Shown here one piece after another: positions 1 to 9,379 of a stretch of 64,000 nucleotides of DNA (positions are counted from its first letter, which is position 1; every line of letters begins with the position of its first letter). The notes under the pieces were generated by a model. It was not told the origin of the DNA and did no database searches. It worked only from the letters and a program-made list of their open reading frames with translations. The position numbers and the translations under genes were made by a program. Source of the DNA: Paraburkholderia fungorum (lineage in GTDB: Bacteria > Pseudomonadota > Gammaproteobacteria > Burkholderiales > Burkholderiaceae); NCBI RefSeq assembly GCF_900099835.1, contig NZ_FNKP01000002.1:1054001-1118000 (forward strand), given 5' to 3'.

Positions 1-1766
1 CGGCCGATCAGGCGAATGCGGCGAAGTCGATGTTCGTCGCGACGATGAGCCACGAAATCCGCACGCCGCTGAACGCAATTCTGGGCAATCTGGAACTGCT
101 TGCGCATTCGCGGCTTGACGCAGTGCAACAGGCGCGGCTGGATACGGTGCGCAACTCGTCGGATGGACTGCTGGCGGTGATCCGCGATGTGCTGGATTTC
201 TCGAAGATCGAAGCGGGCGAGATCGTGCTGGAGCGCATCGGCTTCGATGCCGCCGAAGTGGCGTCGGCCGCCCTGATGGCGTTCGCGCCGGTCGCGCGTG
301 CCAAGGACGTGAGCGTGTACGCGGAGTTCGGCGCCTCGTACAGCGTACCGATGACGGGTGATCCGACGCGGCTCAGGCAGATCCTGAACAACCTCCTGTC
401 GAATGCGATCAAGTTCACATTGCGCGGCAGCGTGACGTTGCGGGTGGCGACGGACATCGCAGATGGTGCGCGCATGTTGCGGGTGGAGGTCGAGGACACG
501 GGCATCGGCATGACGGAGGCGCAGCAGGCGACGGTGTTCCAGGCGTTTGCGCAGGCGGACGCGTCGATCAACCGTCGCTATGGCGGCACTGGCCTCGGGC
601 TGGCGCTTTGCGGGCGGCTGGTGGGCGCGATGGGCGGCACGATCGGCGTGCAGAGCGAACCGGAGCGCGGTAGCCGTTTCACGGTGCATCTGCCGTTGGG
701 GCTGGCCCAGGATGCGGCAGGCAACGAAACTGACGCGGTACAGCAGGCATTTGCTGGCGAGCCGGTGACGCTGCTCGCGTCGGACCGGGGCTGGCTGCAC
801 AGCATGACGCCGCTGCTCGAAGGCTGGGGGTTGACTGTCAGCGGACACCTCGACCCGTCTCACATCACCGGAGAAGAACTGGAAGCCGCCAGCGTGCTGA
901 TGTTATGCGGCGATCACGACCAGTGGCCAGCGGAAGACGAGAACCGGCTGATGGAGCAGATCTCGAGGGTGATCGCCTGCAGTCCGGACGGGCCGCTGCA
1001 TCCGGTGCGACAGGGCCGTATCGTCAGCCTGTCGTGCTACACGCCGGGCGGACTGCGCGCGGCGTTCCGGCACGTGCTGCATGGGGTGCCGCTGCCCGCG
1101 GCGCCACTCGAAACTGCAGCGACGGAGGCGCCGCAGATGGCGCGCCGGATGAAAGTGCTGGTAGCCGAAGACAACGAGGTGAACCGTCAACTGTTCGCCG
1201 AGCAGCTGGCGATGCTGCAATGCGACGGCCATGTGACGGCCAGCGGACAGGAGGCATTGCAGGCGCTGTCGGCGCAGACCTTCGACGTGCTGCTGACCGA
1301 TCTGAACATGCCGGGCATGAATGGCTACGAGCTGACGCAGGCGGTGCGGCAACGCTGGCCGGAACTGCCGGTGATCGCGGTGACCGCCGGCGTCACGCAG
1401 ACAGAGCTGGCCCGTTGCAGGGAAGCGGGCATGACGGCAAGCGCGACCAAACCGATGTCATTGGGAGGCTTATACGACGTGCTGACGGCTGTGGAATCCG
1501 TTGACGCGGCGAAAGCGAGCGAATTACACGCGCCTGTCAGGCCGGATGAGGCCGATGCGCAGCTGCTGACGGGCGTGCAGGGCTATCGGATGGCGCCTGG
1601 GAAACCTTCATGCGCACATGCGACGAAACGCTTGATGCGCTTCGCGTCGCACGTGCCGCCGGAGACTTGTCGCGGCTATCGCAGGAATTGCATTCGCTCA
1701 AAGGAGCGTTGGCTGTATTCGGATACCGGGACATCGTTGCAGAATGCGATGCGATTGAGCGAATGA
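1..1766 (+). CDS. Hybrid sensor histidine kinase/response regulator, 5' truncated (BvgS/EvgS-like)
   Basis: The frame is open from the first bases of the window, so the N-terminal sensor region lies outside it. Visible parts, numbered from the Met at 30: HisKA dimerisation domain with the phosphoacceptor in SHEIRTPLN (His8), HATPase_c with an N box (NNLLSNAIKFT), a G1 box (DTGIGM) and a G2 box (GGTGLGLAL), then a receiver domain starting AEDNEVNRQLF with phosphoacceptor Asp424 in LLTDLNMPGM. This is the cytoplasmic phosphorelay of a BvgS/EvgS-type unorthodox kinase. The frame leaves the expected reading just after the receiver and stops at 1766, while a good Hpt domain continues in another frame (1583-1867). 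A real frameshift or a sequence error are both possible. No partner response regulator is visible. Confidence 0.9.
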   Translation, partial: ADQANAAKSMFVATMSHEIRTPLNAILGNLELLAHSRLDAVQQARLDTVRNSSDGLLAVIRDVLDFSKIEAGEIVLERIGFDAAEVASAALMAFAPVARAKDVSVYAEFGASYSVPMTGDPTRLRQILNNLLSNAIKFTLRGSVTLRVATDIADGARMLRVEVEDTGIGMTEAQQATVFQAFAQADASINRRYGGTGLGLALCGRLVGAMGGTIGVQSEPERGSRFTVHLPLGLAQDAAGNETDAVQQAFAGEPVTLLASDRGWLHSMTPLLEGWGLTVSGHLDPSHITGEELEAASVLMLCGDHDQWPAEDENRLMEQISRVIACSPDGPLHPVRQGRIVSLSCYTPGGLRAAFRHVLHGVPLPAAPLETAATEAPQMARRMKVLVAEDNEVNRQLFAEQLAMLQCDGHVTASGQEALQALSAQTFDVLLTDLNMPGMNGYELTQAVRQRWPELPVIAVTAGVTQTELARCREAGMTASATKPMSLGGLYDVLTAVESVDAAKASELHAPVRPDEADAQLLTGVQGYRMAPGKPSCAHATKRLMRFASHVPPETCRGYRRNCIRSKERWLYSDTGTSLQNAMRLSE

Positions 1767-1867
1767 TCGAAACGCAAGGCTATGCCGCGGTCAGCGGGGC
1801 GCTCGATGCGCTGCTGCACAATCCAGGTTGGCTTGACCGAGGTGGCCAATCTAACCTTCGCGTCTGA
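1583..1867 (+). pseudogene. Hpt phosphotransfer domain, out of frame with the kinase upstream
   Basis: This frame reads DGAWETFMRTC and then a helical stretch with ELHSLKGALAVFGY, the H box of an Hpt domain with its phosphorylatable His at codon 1691-1693. An Hpt domain is the normal last module of BvgS/EvgS kinases, so it is almost certainly the C-terminus of the gene that begins before position 1. A loss of one base between about 1560 and 1590 explains the shift. It has no convincing ribosome binding site of its own. Confidence 0.7.
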
Positions 1868-1880
1868 TGCCGTGCATCGT

Positions 1881-3113
1881 TTAGCGATTGAGTCGCCGGA
1901 TTAGCGGCCCGAGCGTGGTGGCCTGAATCAGCAAGCTGAAAACGACGACCAGGTAAGTTACGCCCACAAGCATCTCCCTGCCGTGAAATGTCGGCAGAGA
2001 TAGCGCAAGTGCAATCGAAATACCACCGCGCAAACCGCCCCATGTCAGCACAAGTGCCGAATGGCGATTGAGACGCCGGAAGTTCTGCAACGCTAGAAGC
2101 GGAATCGCAACGCTGATACCGCGCGCGAGTAGCACCACAGGAATGGACGCGAGTCCCAGCCAGACAATGTGCAATTGCAAGGACAATGCAATGATCTCCA
2201 GTCCGATCAGACCGAACAGCACGAGGTTTAGCAGTTCGTCGAGCAGCTCCCAGAAATTGAAAAGATGCTCTCGCGTTTTCTCGGACATTGAAGTCAGAGC
2301 ACCGTGATTGCCAATGACAAGTCCGGTGATGACGACCGCCAATGGCGCCGATACATGCAATGCTTCCGCGAGACTGTATCCGCCGGTTGCGAGCGCGAGA
2401 GTGATGAGGATCTCGACGGGATAGCTATCGATTCCGCGCAGCAGAAGTGATGCGGCGAAGCCGAGAACAATGCCGAACGCCAAAGCGCCAGCAACTTCCC
2501 GAAGAAGATCGATCGTGATTGCCGCTGTCGAAAATTCACTCGAACCGGTTGCGAGGCCGACGAGCGTTGTAAATGCAACCACAGCTATGCCGTCGTTGAA
2601 GAGTGACTCTCCGGTAATCTTGGTCTCGAGATTTTCGGACGCGCCGGCGCGTTTGAGCACACTGAGCACCGCGATCGGATCTGTGGGCGAAATAATTGCG
2701 CCAAATGTCAAACACCACAGCAGGCCAACAGGATGCCCGAGCCACCGCGTCACGTAAAAGAACCCAGCACCCACGGCCGCAATCGAGATGAGCACGCCGA
2801 TCGTCGCGAGCATGAATACCGCGCGACGCTGCGTGCGCATTCTGGAGAGGTCGACGTGAAGCGCGCCTGCAAATAGCAGCAGGCTGAGCAAGCCGTGAAA
2901 TACGATGTCGGCGAAGTCGACCTTGGGGACGATGGTTCCTGCGACCTCCGCCATTCGTGGATAGTAAAAGCCAAGCGCGGAGAGTGCGAGGCAGATGACA
3001 AGACCGACAGCGGTAATGCCGAGCGTATCGGGCAATTTGATGAAGCGGTAGTTGACGACGCCAAAGAGGGCGACGATTGCAAACAACGCACCTGTGATCT
3101 GGAATACGGTCAT
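1881..3113 (-). CDS. CPA1-family sodium(potassium)/proton antiporter
   Basis: An integral inner-membrane protein of about 410 residues with some 11-12 hydrophobic segments, of the usual length for bacterial CPA1 (NhaP-like) exchangers. The diagnostic acidic motifs are present: SPTDPIAVLSVLK and, shortly after, GESLFNDGIAVV, whose Asp residues carry the ion/proton exchange in this family. It should export Na+ or K+ for H+ in pH and salt homeostasis. I chose the ATG at 3113 (MTVFQITG) because it starts directly at the first membrane helix. A TTG at 3167 would overlap the stop of the upstream DUF4239 gene by four bases, so translational coupling with a longer N-terminus is also possible. Neither start has a strong Shine-Dalgarno sequence. 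Confidence 0.92.
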   Translation of the reverse strand: MTVFQITGALFAIVALFGVVNYRFIKLPDTLGITAVGLVICLALSALGFYYPRMAEVAGTIVPKVDFADIVFHGLLSLLLFAGALHVDLSRMRTQRRAVFMLATIGVLISIAAVGAGFFYVTRWLGHPVGLLWCLTFGAIISPTDPIAVLSVLKRAGASENLETKITGESLFNDGIAVVAFTTLVGLATGSSEFSTAAITIDLLREVAGALAFGIVLGFAASLLLRGIDSYPVEILITLALATGGYSLAEALHVSAPLAVVITGLVIGNHGALTSMSEKTREHLFNFWELLDELLNLVLFGLIGLEIIALSLQLHIVWLGLASIPVVLLARGISVAIPLLALQNFRRLNRHSALVLTWGGLRGGISIALALSLPTFHGREMLVGVTYLVVVFSLLIQATTLGPLIRRLNR

Positions 3114-3163
3114 TGCCGGAATGTCATGGATATCGGGGGATAAGGTCGTCGCATGGCAATGCG

Positions 3164-3964
3164 TCAATCGTGCGAGTTCGCGGCTTGCAGCGTGCTGGCA
3201 ATTCGCTCGAGATTGACGGGACTCACGCGAATCACACCACGTCCGGGCACATCGATATCGCTGATCAACGTGAATGAAATCGAAATCACTAGTGGGAGCA
3301 CAATCAGTAGCGCCGTTCGTTTTCGGCTACCGGCGCAAAAGCCCATCAGCAGATTGCAGCAGATGGCGATGACTGCCATGAGCGCCCACGCGGCGAGCGG
3401 AATCTGAGTGCGCCAGCCAGCCCGTGTGTTCGTCTCGGACGTCAGCACGTCATTGATCCCGCTCACGGCGAGCGCCGCAAGCGGCGTGGGCTGCGATCTG
3501 GAATCAAGGACAACATTGGTCCACACTTCCTGCTTGAGAAGATTGGTCTCTTCGGCAAGCAGTCGAAGTTGTGCAGAATCATGCGTGCGATAGAAGCGCA
3601 GCCGGTCGTCAAGATATTGTGCGAGCAAGGGGCGTATTGTCGTGGCTTGCCCCGAGGGAAGCAGCTCCGCGCGCGAGAATGCCGTACTGATCGCGACGGC
3701 CTCTGCTGCTTCGTTGACTTGGCGCGCGTTGTATCCGCCGATTGCCATCGAAAGCGTGAAGCTGATAATCAGGCCGAGTAAGGTGAGTGTCGCGCCAACT
3801 ATCATGCGTACGTCTTCGTTTGCTTTGGTTTCTGAAGTCCTTAAACGGGCGAGGGCGCTCGCCCCAAAATAACTCGCATACCCCAGTACGGTGAGGGAAA
3901 CCAGAAAGAACTGCCACGAATGCAAAGTGAAACCAGTGAGATTGTCCAACGTGAAATACTGCAT
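3164..3964 (-). CDS. DUF4239 (bestrophin-like) membrane protein
   Basis: 266 residues. Two hydrophobic helices near the N-terminus (about residues 17-40 and 58-75), a long polar region of roughly 100 residues rich in Glu/Arg/Leu that probably forms helical hairpins, and two further membrane helices near residues 185-230. This layout and the sequence around GATLTLLGLIISFTLSMAIGGYN fit the DUF4239/bestrophin-like family, which is predicted to be channel-like but has no settled function. It lies directly upstream of the antiporter on the same strand with a possible four-base overlap, which suggests one operon for ion handling. The upstream side borders the low-GC accessory region. Confidence 0.8.
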   Translation of the reverse strand: MQYFTLDNLTGFTLHSWQFFLVSLTVLGYASYFGASALARLRTSETKANEDVRMIVGATLTLLGLIISFTLSMAIGGYNARQVNEAAEAVAISTAFSRAELLPSGQATTIRPLLAQYLDDRLRFYRTHDSAQLRLLAEETNLLKQEVWTNVVLDSRSQPTPLAALAVSGINDVLTSETNTRAGWRTQIPLAAWALMAVIAICCNLLMGFCAGSRKRTALLIVLPLVISISFTLISDIDVPGRGVIRVSPVNLERIASTLQAANSHD

Positions 3965-4993
3965 TATTGCGATTCGTTTGAAATGATATTTACGGTTGAA
4001 TAGGGATGCACGGAACTTATCATCGATAGTCTCGTGCAGACGAAATTGCGTGCAATCGAAGTACGACTTTCAAATGAGAAGTTCGCGTGCAAAGTCTCGA
4101 CGATGTGCACGTGCTCAACATCTATTGCTAGATTTAGAGAGTACGCTGGGCTTGGCTACTTCGATCTCACCGCGGTGCTACGTCTGTACGGATGTATGTA
4201 AAAACTCGTCGATCGGAACGCAGGTTTGCGGCAATTGTTCAAATTAAAGCAATCGACTGTCCGGGGAAATAGGACACGTCTGTTTCTGGGGGCAGTGCGA
4301 CGGCTGTGTTTTTAATTGAGCCCGCGTGGCTGATCAAATCGTTGCGCATCAAGTTGCGACTTTTTGGTGCGTATATCTGCTCGTCGGTTCAGTGTTCCAT
4401 CCTGTAATGGTGGCAATATCTGCTATCAGTGGAATTGCGGTGTAAGTCCGTTCAGGCGCGAACGCCGGGTCTCGGACGCCGGGTAGTTGCGCGATCGGTC
4501 GGTGGTTTCGCTCGCACCCCGTCATCGTGGGCAGACGATCGGTCGCTCGCGATGCTGCTGTCAGTCCCGTCGTTTTGATCTTTTTGGGTGGGGATACAGC
4601 GCCGTCAGGGCATCGTCGAGTTGTGGCGCCGAACTGATCTGGCTGTCCGTTACGAGCCTGCCCATCACCCGGGTTACGAGGCTTCTCGCCTAATAATTTG
4701 AAACTATAACTCCGTTCGCCGGAGTGGCTTCCGTGGCAATTGCCAACAGCATCTCGGCATGGACACTGAACGTTAAGGTACTCAACTTATCGCGCTTGGT
4801 GACATCTCGATCGATCTCGGCGCGAAGAGGCGAAGCTTTTCCTCCCTGGTGGTTGGAAGACTCTCAGCCGACGTTTCGGACAACAGCTTTGTCAGATACA
4901 GTGGAATTGCAACGAGATCGCGCAGGCTGAGCGTTCGCCTTGCCTGGTTGAGAACTCCTTACCCGGCTAAGCCGCGACAGGTGCGGGCGATGG
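3965..4993. other. Gene-poor left edge of the accessory island
   Basis: About 1 kb without any ORF that reads like a protein. Base composition drops just upstream of the DUF4239 gene (A/T-rich around 3965-4080 and 4230-4400). No transposase, tRNA or clear terminal repeats are visible. The stretch near 4258-4290 contains a short imperfect dyad (GTCC...GGAC), which is too little to call an insertion-sequence end. Confidence 0.4.
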
Positions 4994-5338
4994 CTAACTG
5001 CAGCCGCTCCGACAGAGGTTCAATTTTAACAACGGGTCTGAGATCGGAACGTCCCCCACCTGAGCGCACGTACTCATAACAATGGCGAGGCTCGGATAGT
5101 CACGCTTCATGCCTTGACTCCCCGAAGGCAGGCGCTTGCGTAACTCCTGATCCAACTCGATCCAGCTGTCCATGACGAGGACCAACCGACCTACCTCGGC
5201 GAGCATCCTCAGATATTCCCCGCGCTCACTTGCGAACGCCGCTCTCCGGGGAGCGGATAGCAGTAGCGTAAGTGTTTGCGCCGACCATTCGCTAAATGGA
5301 GTAAACGCCGCGACGATTGCTCGCTGGCGTCGACGCAA
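4994..5338 (-). pseudogene. ORF fragment of unknown function, downstream of the heptamer repeat
   Basis: About 114 codons open on the minus strand, reading out of the heptamer repeat through a TTG at 5338 with no ribosome binding site. The sequence looks protein-like (an amphipathic helix followed by GRLVLVMDSW, loosely like a Walker B strand) but matches nothing I recognise. It lies immediately downstream of another minus-strand ORF that ends inside the same repeat, so the two may be halves of one gene split by the repeat. The alternative is that neither is coding. Confidence 0.3.
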
Positions 5339-5394
5339 CCTGCTACCTGCTACCTGCTACCTGCTACCTGCTACCTGCTACCTGCTACCTGCTA
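5339..5394. repeat. Tandem heptamer repeat, CCTGCTA x 8
   Basis: Eight perfect head-to-tail copies of CCTGCTA (TAGCAGG on the minus strand) span 56 bases. The unit length is not a multiple of three, so each copy gained or lost shifts the frame. Read on the minus strand, any three consecutive units place a TAG stop in every frame, so the present array closes the ORF entering from 6015 and separates it from the ORF leaving at 5338. Perfect short repeats of this kind arise by slipped-strand mispairing. Confidence 0.95.
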
Positions 5395-6015
5395 CAGCGT
5401 CGTCTTGCCGGTATGGAGGGTAGCGGCGATAATTTCGTTGCAGGTGCTGATCGCGGGCGTCAGCCTCGCCGCCTGAAATGACCTGACCTGTCGGCCTTCG
5501 ATTAGCCGCGAATCGAGAGGAATCGCCTCGAAGAGCAATCTCAATGCATCGACGAATGCGTCAAGTTCGCGGATTGCGGCCTGTCGTAGCCGTGCAGTCA
5601 CGGTATGATCGCCATCCGCCGCTGACCACTCTGCTCGTAGCACCGATCTGTCAGCTATCTGAGTGCGGATCAAATCCGCACTATTTGCACTAGGTAATTG
5701 GAGGGTAAGGATCGCCAGAGTTGAGCGTCGTCCCGCCGCCTGTTTCCAACAGCTCAGGATGTCCGCTGAGAGGTGCGCGTTGTCGTCGTCGATCTGCTTT
5801 GCGTGCATCGTGCATGGCCAGATGCCGTTCGACGCATGGCGCCGTCCTTCAGATGGCTGCTGCGGGTCATAGCGCGGGTTGAAGGCGATACTCAGTATTC
5901 GAACAGGCGTGGCCAGCACGGCCTGCGAGCGCGGCCTTTGTTCTTGGAGGGAACTCGTTCCGGGCTGTCGCAGTAGAACCATTGTCAGTGCACCCGCGCT
6001 GCACGTGGTATTCAA
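5392..6015 (-). CDS. Hypothetical protein, ends inside the heptamer repeat
   Basis: 207 codons from a TTG at 6015; an ATG at 5982 (MVLLRQPG) is an alternative start. Neither has a clear ribosome binding site. The middle is helical (RLRQAAIRELDAFVDALRLLF). The last residues before the stop read TLHTGKTTL, which resembles the end of a P-loop with its first Gly missing; I would not call an ATPase on that alone. The stop codon is the first TAG of the heptamer array, so the natural C-terminus was probably lost. I do not recognise the family. Treat it as a possible gene remnant in the left part of the island. Confidence 0.35.
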   Translation of the reverse strand: MNTTCSAGALTMVLLRQPGTSSLQEQRPRSQAVLATPVRILSIAFNPRYDPQQPSEGRRHASNGIWPCTMHAKQIDDDNAHLSADILSCWKQAAGRRSTLAILTLQLPSANSADLIRTQIADRSVLRAEWSAADGDHTVTARLRQAAIRELDAFVDALRLLFEAIPLDSRLIEGRQVRSFQAARLTPAISTCNEIIAATLHTGKTTL

Positions 6016-6799
6016 CTCGACAGCCGCCCCGCCGTGTCGCTTGGGTCTGGACTAGCGTCGCGAGGTTTCCCAACCACATCGCAAATTACCGTCAGGAGAC
6101 AACGATTTATGCTTCCAAATTCCCAAAACGCATACGGCCAGACGGCGATTCTGCATTCACGCACGTTGTGTCGTTCGGGAGCACATGTCCCGCCCATGCG
6201 AGCTTGAATAAATTTTTGCCTAGAATGCACGTCGCGTGAGCCGAAGCGCTCCAGCGCCGTACCGCTGCTCGGATCGACAATATCGCATTAAAGTCACAGT
6301 CGTCCGATGCCGATAGACAATAGGGTCGGCACGAAAAAGTTACGCCTCGTGACCAATGATCGCGCCCAAAGCATCGATTTGCCTGCTTTCGCTACCTGTG
6401 CGTAAACACATTAAAATCATGGGGCAATACAAGCAATAATGAGAGATAAAAAAATTCCCATGGGTGAAATTCGGTTTGTCCAAATGCTATCGCGCGATTG
6501 GTCACCGACAACTCCGCTTCGCTCGTTAGCCCGCATCAGCCGAACGTCGTAACCCATGGCACCGCAGAGCTCGAGAAAGATCTGGATCGCGATCCGCATG
6601 TGCATGTTGGCGCAACCCGTTCCGACATTTGGACAGTTATCCATTGAAAATGGTGTGCCTCGGTGCCGGTCAGCCGTGGCTGTCGCTATGACACGCCGTG
6701 CACACGGTGACTCGTACGAGTTCCATCGCTTCGGATTTGGTTTCGAGCGATCACACTATCTATAGAAATAGAAATTGCTGAAAATCATTAAATAATCAG
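6016..6799. other. Intergenic region upstream of the RADAR operon
   Basis: No convincing gene. The 350 bases before rdrA are A/T-rich, with stretches such as those around 6410-6450 and 6760-6795 that could hold the operon promoter. A short ORF on the minus strand (6417-6644) starts at ATG but has no family resemblance. The bases before the rdrA ATG show no Shine-Dalgarno sequence, only an A/T-rich leader. Confidence 0.4.
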
Positions 6800-9376
6800 A
6801 TGACCACGTACATTCCACTTGAACACACAGACAGCGGCTCATACCGGAACCGGGAACACTTGCTTGCGACTGGTATCTACGAAAAAATCGGGCAATTCAT
6901 TCAGGCGGCTGCGGCCGCAGCCGAAGACGGCGCGAGTAACGGGGACTTCCTAGTCAATCGACGGCACAACACTGTATTAATTCACGGCGCACGAGGCATG
7001 GGGAAAAGCTCGGTGCTGATTAATCTTGAGGCGGCCCTACAGGAAAACGGCTCGCTCCTTAAAAAGACTCACATTCTCAAACCCGTCGACCCGACGCTTC
7101 TTGACGCAGAGGATGACCTCTTTCTTAATGTCATCGTCGCCGCCGTACTCTCGGACACAAAAGTAATCGAAGCACAGGAGCGAAAATCTCTTCAACGGCA
7201 GGAGCTGCAACGAACACTTCAAAATCTCGGGCACAAGCTGGAGAGCATGCAGTCGCAACGCAGCGAACGAGGTCTCGACAAGATCCGGTCGTTTATCGGG
7301 AACCACCAGCTGATCGAGGAGGTTCATCGGTTTTTCGAATGTGTCACGAAACTTCTCGATAAAAAGCTCTTGGTTCTGACAATCGACGACGTGGACACGT
7401 CGTTGAATCGAGCTTTTGAGAATCTGGAAGTAGTCCGTCGCTACTTGACCACACCATTCGTCCTCCCTATCCTCAGCGGTGATCTCGACTTGTATCATGA
7501 GGTGACGTGGAGAGATTTTCACGGACGATTGATGAAGGACACGGATTACCAGAAGCGTGAAGCATTTGAACGGGCACATACCCTCGCTGTCGAGTACCAA
7601 CGAAAAGTGCTCCCGTTTCAATACCGGCTTTCTATGCCATCGGTAGCTGACTACATCGCAAATCCCAGCATCGAACTGGGCGATGCCGACAAAAAAAATA
7701 ACCTCAAACTTCCACAATTCCACGCTTGGCTGGAGGCTTTACTCAACGGACCGGTAAATGGGCTGGAAAACAGCTATCTCGCAGTGCCACTCCCAAGTCT
7801 GCGCGCGCTGGCGCAGATCGTGTCTCGCCTCAAAGATCGGATTCCCGATCTTGCAGCAAAGCTCGACAAGGAGTGGAGCCGATTGCAAGTCCGTCGTGCC
7901 TTGCAGTGTCCAGCCGCATCATTCGAGGCAGTAGGCGCATTTCAGACCGGATATCGTCAGGGAAATGCGAATTCAAGTGCTTATCAGGAATTCTATCGTT
8001 CCGTCTACGACTCAGAGGTCCGTCACGCTAACGAACCACCACCTTTGCGAGAGATCGCCGAAGAGTGGTACAGCGATCTGAGCGATCATTTCAGCACCGA
8101 GAGAGATGCTGGGGCTGCCTATATGGTCATCCTGGCTCATCAGCATTGGAAGAGGCCATCCTTTCAGAGCGACACATGGCGTAGTGTCTTTGATACACCA
8201 TTGTTTCAGCCACTACGCCACGATTCACGCGATTTCCCGAGTTTTGACCGCGGCGCGGATTTGAGCGATTGGCGTGAAAAACTCAAGGGCCGCGCGCCCG
8301 AAAATTGGTTACAGCGACTGCCTAGCCGTGCGATCGTACCGTACCCTGTGCCCGAGGCTGGGCGTGCTACAACCGTCTATACCGACAATATAAGCGAAGA
8401 AACGGGCGATCACGAATTACGCCTGCTTCTGAATCTTGTTCTGCATCGAAACTTCTATTCCACGTCGCGTCGCGCTAGTCTGGCTTGCACGGGGCGAGTG
8501 ATCGAACTGCTTGTTACTAGCCTTATCCGAGATATCGATGAGCGCGATATCACAATTATCATGCAACGCCCACCGTTCTATTCCTTCAGCCAGTTCGCCC
8601 AGACGAAGTCGCTGGAGGCATCGTGGTCTGAAGAGGGAAACGATGTCGAACCAATTGATGATGAAGAACCTCTCCCTCACGCTACCGAAGAAGCGATCTC
8701 GCGACTTGCACAAAACATCAACGATTGGCGCGCCAGTCATGGTCTTTCCAACTGGCATGTATCACCTTGGCTGATCTACAACGCAATAAACAAGACGATG
8801 AACCAAGCATGGCTTTTCAACCCGCCGCTGACAAGCAATCAGCAACCTTTGCCACTTTCAGGGATGCGCGTACTCTGGACAGCGAGACAAGCTTTCTACA
8901 GCTTTTGGGCAGCCATCGGAAGCTTTGAGAAGGGTCCTATTTTCGGCCTCCCGGAGGTAATCGCTAGCGTGAATATCGGAGACGGCATGCTTTTTGAGAA
9001 CAGTCTTCTCTATCAGCAGAATATCGCTCCATTCTTTGGCAGAGGCCGCAACAGCAAATTGCGCTATGGGATGTTCGTCCGCGCGCTCACGACTGTTTTA
9101 GTGGACCATCCTCTACGTAGCCTTTTGGACACATACGCTGCTCCCCCATCATTCAGGGATGGTGAGGCGAGGATCTGGATCAGGCAGAAACTTCACATGA
9201 GGAGTATTGGTCGTGACGAAGTACGAGCTTTTGCGAATGCAATGAAACGATATGGAAGTGGCAGCGAGGTATACGACATATTGAAAATGTTTGGCGAACA
9301 GTTCCCGAGCGATAAGGAATTATTTGATTCCCTCAATACAGCGTTTGTACGCGCTTTTCCTGAAAACGGGCGTTAA
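6800..9376 (+). CDS. rdrA: RADAR anti-phage system ATPase RdrA
   Basis: 858 residues, cytoplasmic. A P-loop NTPase domain occupies the first third: Walker A HGARGMGKSS with Gly63-Lys69-Ser70, and Walker B LVLTIDDVDTS with Asp196/Asp197, followed by a strand and LSGDLDLYHEV as sensor region. The remainder is helical without recognisable enzymatic motifs. Length, N-terminal AAA-like ATPase and the immediate partner gene (a split adenosine deaminase three bases downstream) identify it as RdrA of RADAR. Known of the family: RdrA assembles into rings and works with RdrB to trigger adenosine deamination on phage infection. The deduction rests on motifs plus synteny, since the helical part is too divergent to judge by eye. 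Codon use is clearly less GC-biased than in flanking genes, in keeping with transfer. Confidence 0.88.
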   Translation: MTTYIPLEHTDSGSYRNREHLLATGIYEKIGQFIQAAAAAAEDGASNGDFLVNRRHNTVLIHGARGMGKSSVLINLEAALQENGSLLKKTHILKPVDPTLLDAEDDLFLNVIVAAVLSDTKVIEAQERKSLQRQELQRTLQNLGHKLESMQSQRSERGLDKIRSFIGNHQLIEEVHRFFECVTKLLDKKLLVLTIDDVDTSLNRAFENLEVVRRYLTTPFVLPILSGDLDLYHEVTWRDFHGRLMKDTDYQKREAFERAHTLAVEYQRKVLPFQYRLSMPSVADYIANPSIELGDADKKNNLKLPQFHAWLEALLNGPVNGLENSYLAVPLPSLRALAQIVSRLKDRIPDLAAKLDKEWSRLQVRRALQCPAASFEAVGAFQTGYRQGNANSSAYQEFYRSVYDSEVRHANEPPPLREIAEEWYSDLSDHFSTERDAGAAYMVILAHQHWKRPSFQSDTWRSVFDTPLFQPLRHDSRDFPSFDRGADLSDWREKLKGRAPENWLQRLPSRAIVPYPVPEAGRATTVYTDNISEETGDHELRLLLNLVLHRNFYSTSRRASLACTGRVIELLVTSLIRDIDERDITIIMQRPPFYSFSQFAQTKSLEASWSEEGNDVEPIDDEEPLPHATEEAISRLAQNINDWRASHGLSNWHVSPWLIYNAINKTMNQAWLFNPPLTSNQQPLPLSGMRVLWTARQAFYSFWAAIGSFEKGPIFGLPEVIASVNIGDGMLFENSLLYQQNIAPFFGRGRNSKLRYGMFVRALTTVLVDHPLRSLLDTYAAPPSFRDGEARIWIRQKLHMRSIGRDEVRAFANAMKRYGSGSEVYDILKMFGEQFPSDKELFDSLNTAFVRAFPENGR

Positions 9377-9379
9377 TCC

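Noticed and set aside
4258..4300. Possible insertion-sequence end
   Set aside because: Only a short imperfect GTCC/GGAC dyad; no transposase, no matching opposite end, no target duplication visible.
5339..5394. CRISPR-like array
   Set aside because: The units are 7 bases and directly adjacent, with no spacers.
6417..6644. 75-codon minus-strand ORF upstream of rdrA
   Set aside because: ATG start but no ribosome binding site, no motif and unusual composition. I could not justify it as a RADAR accessory.
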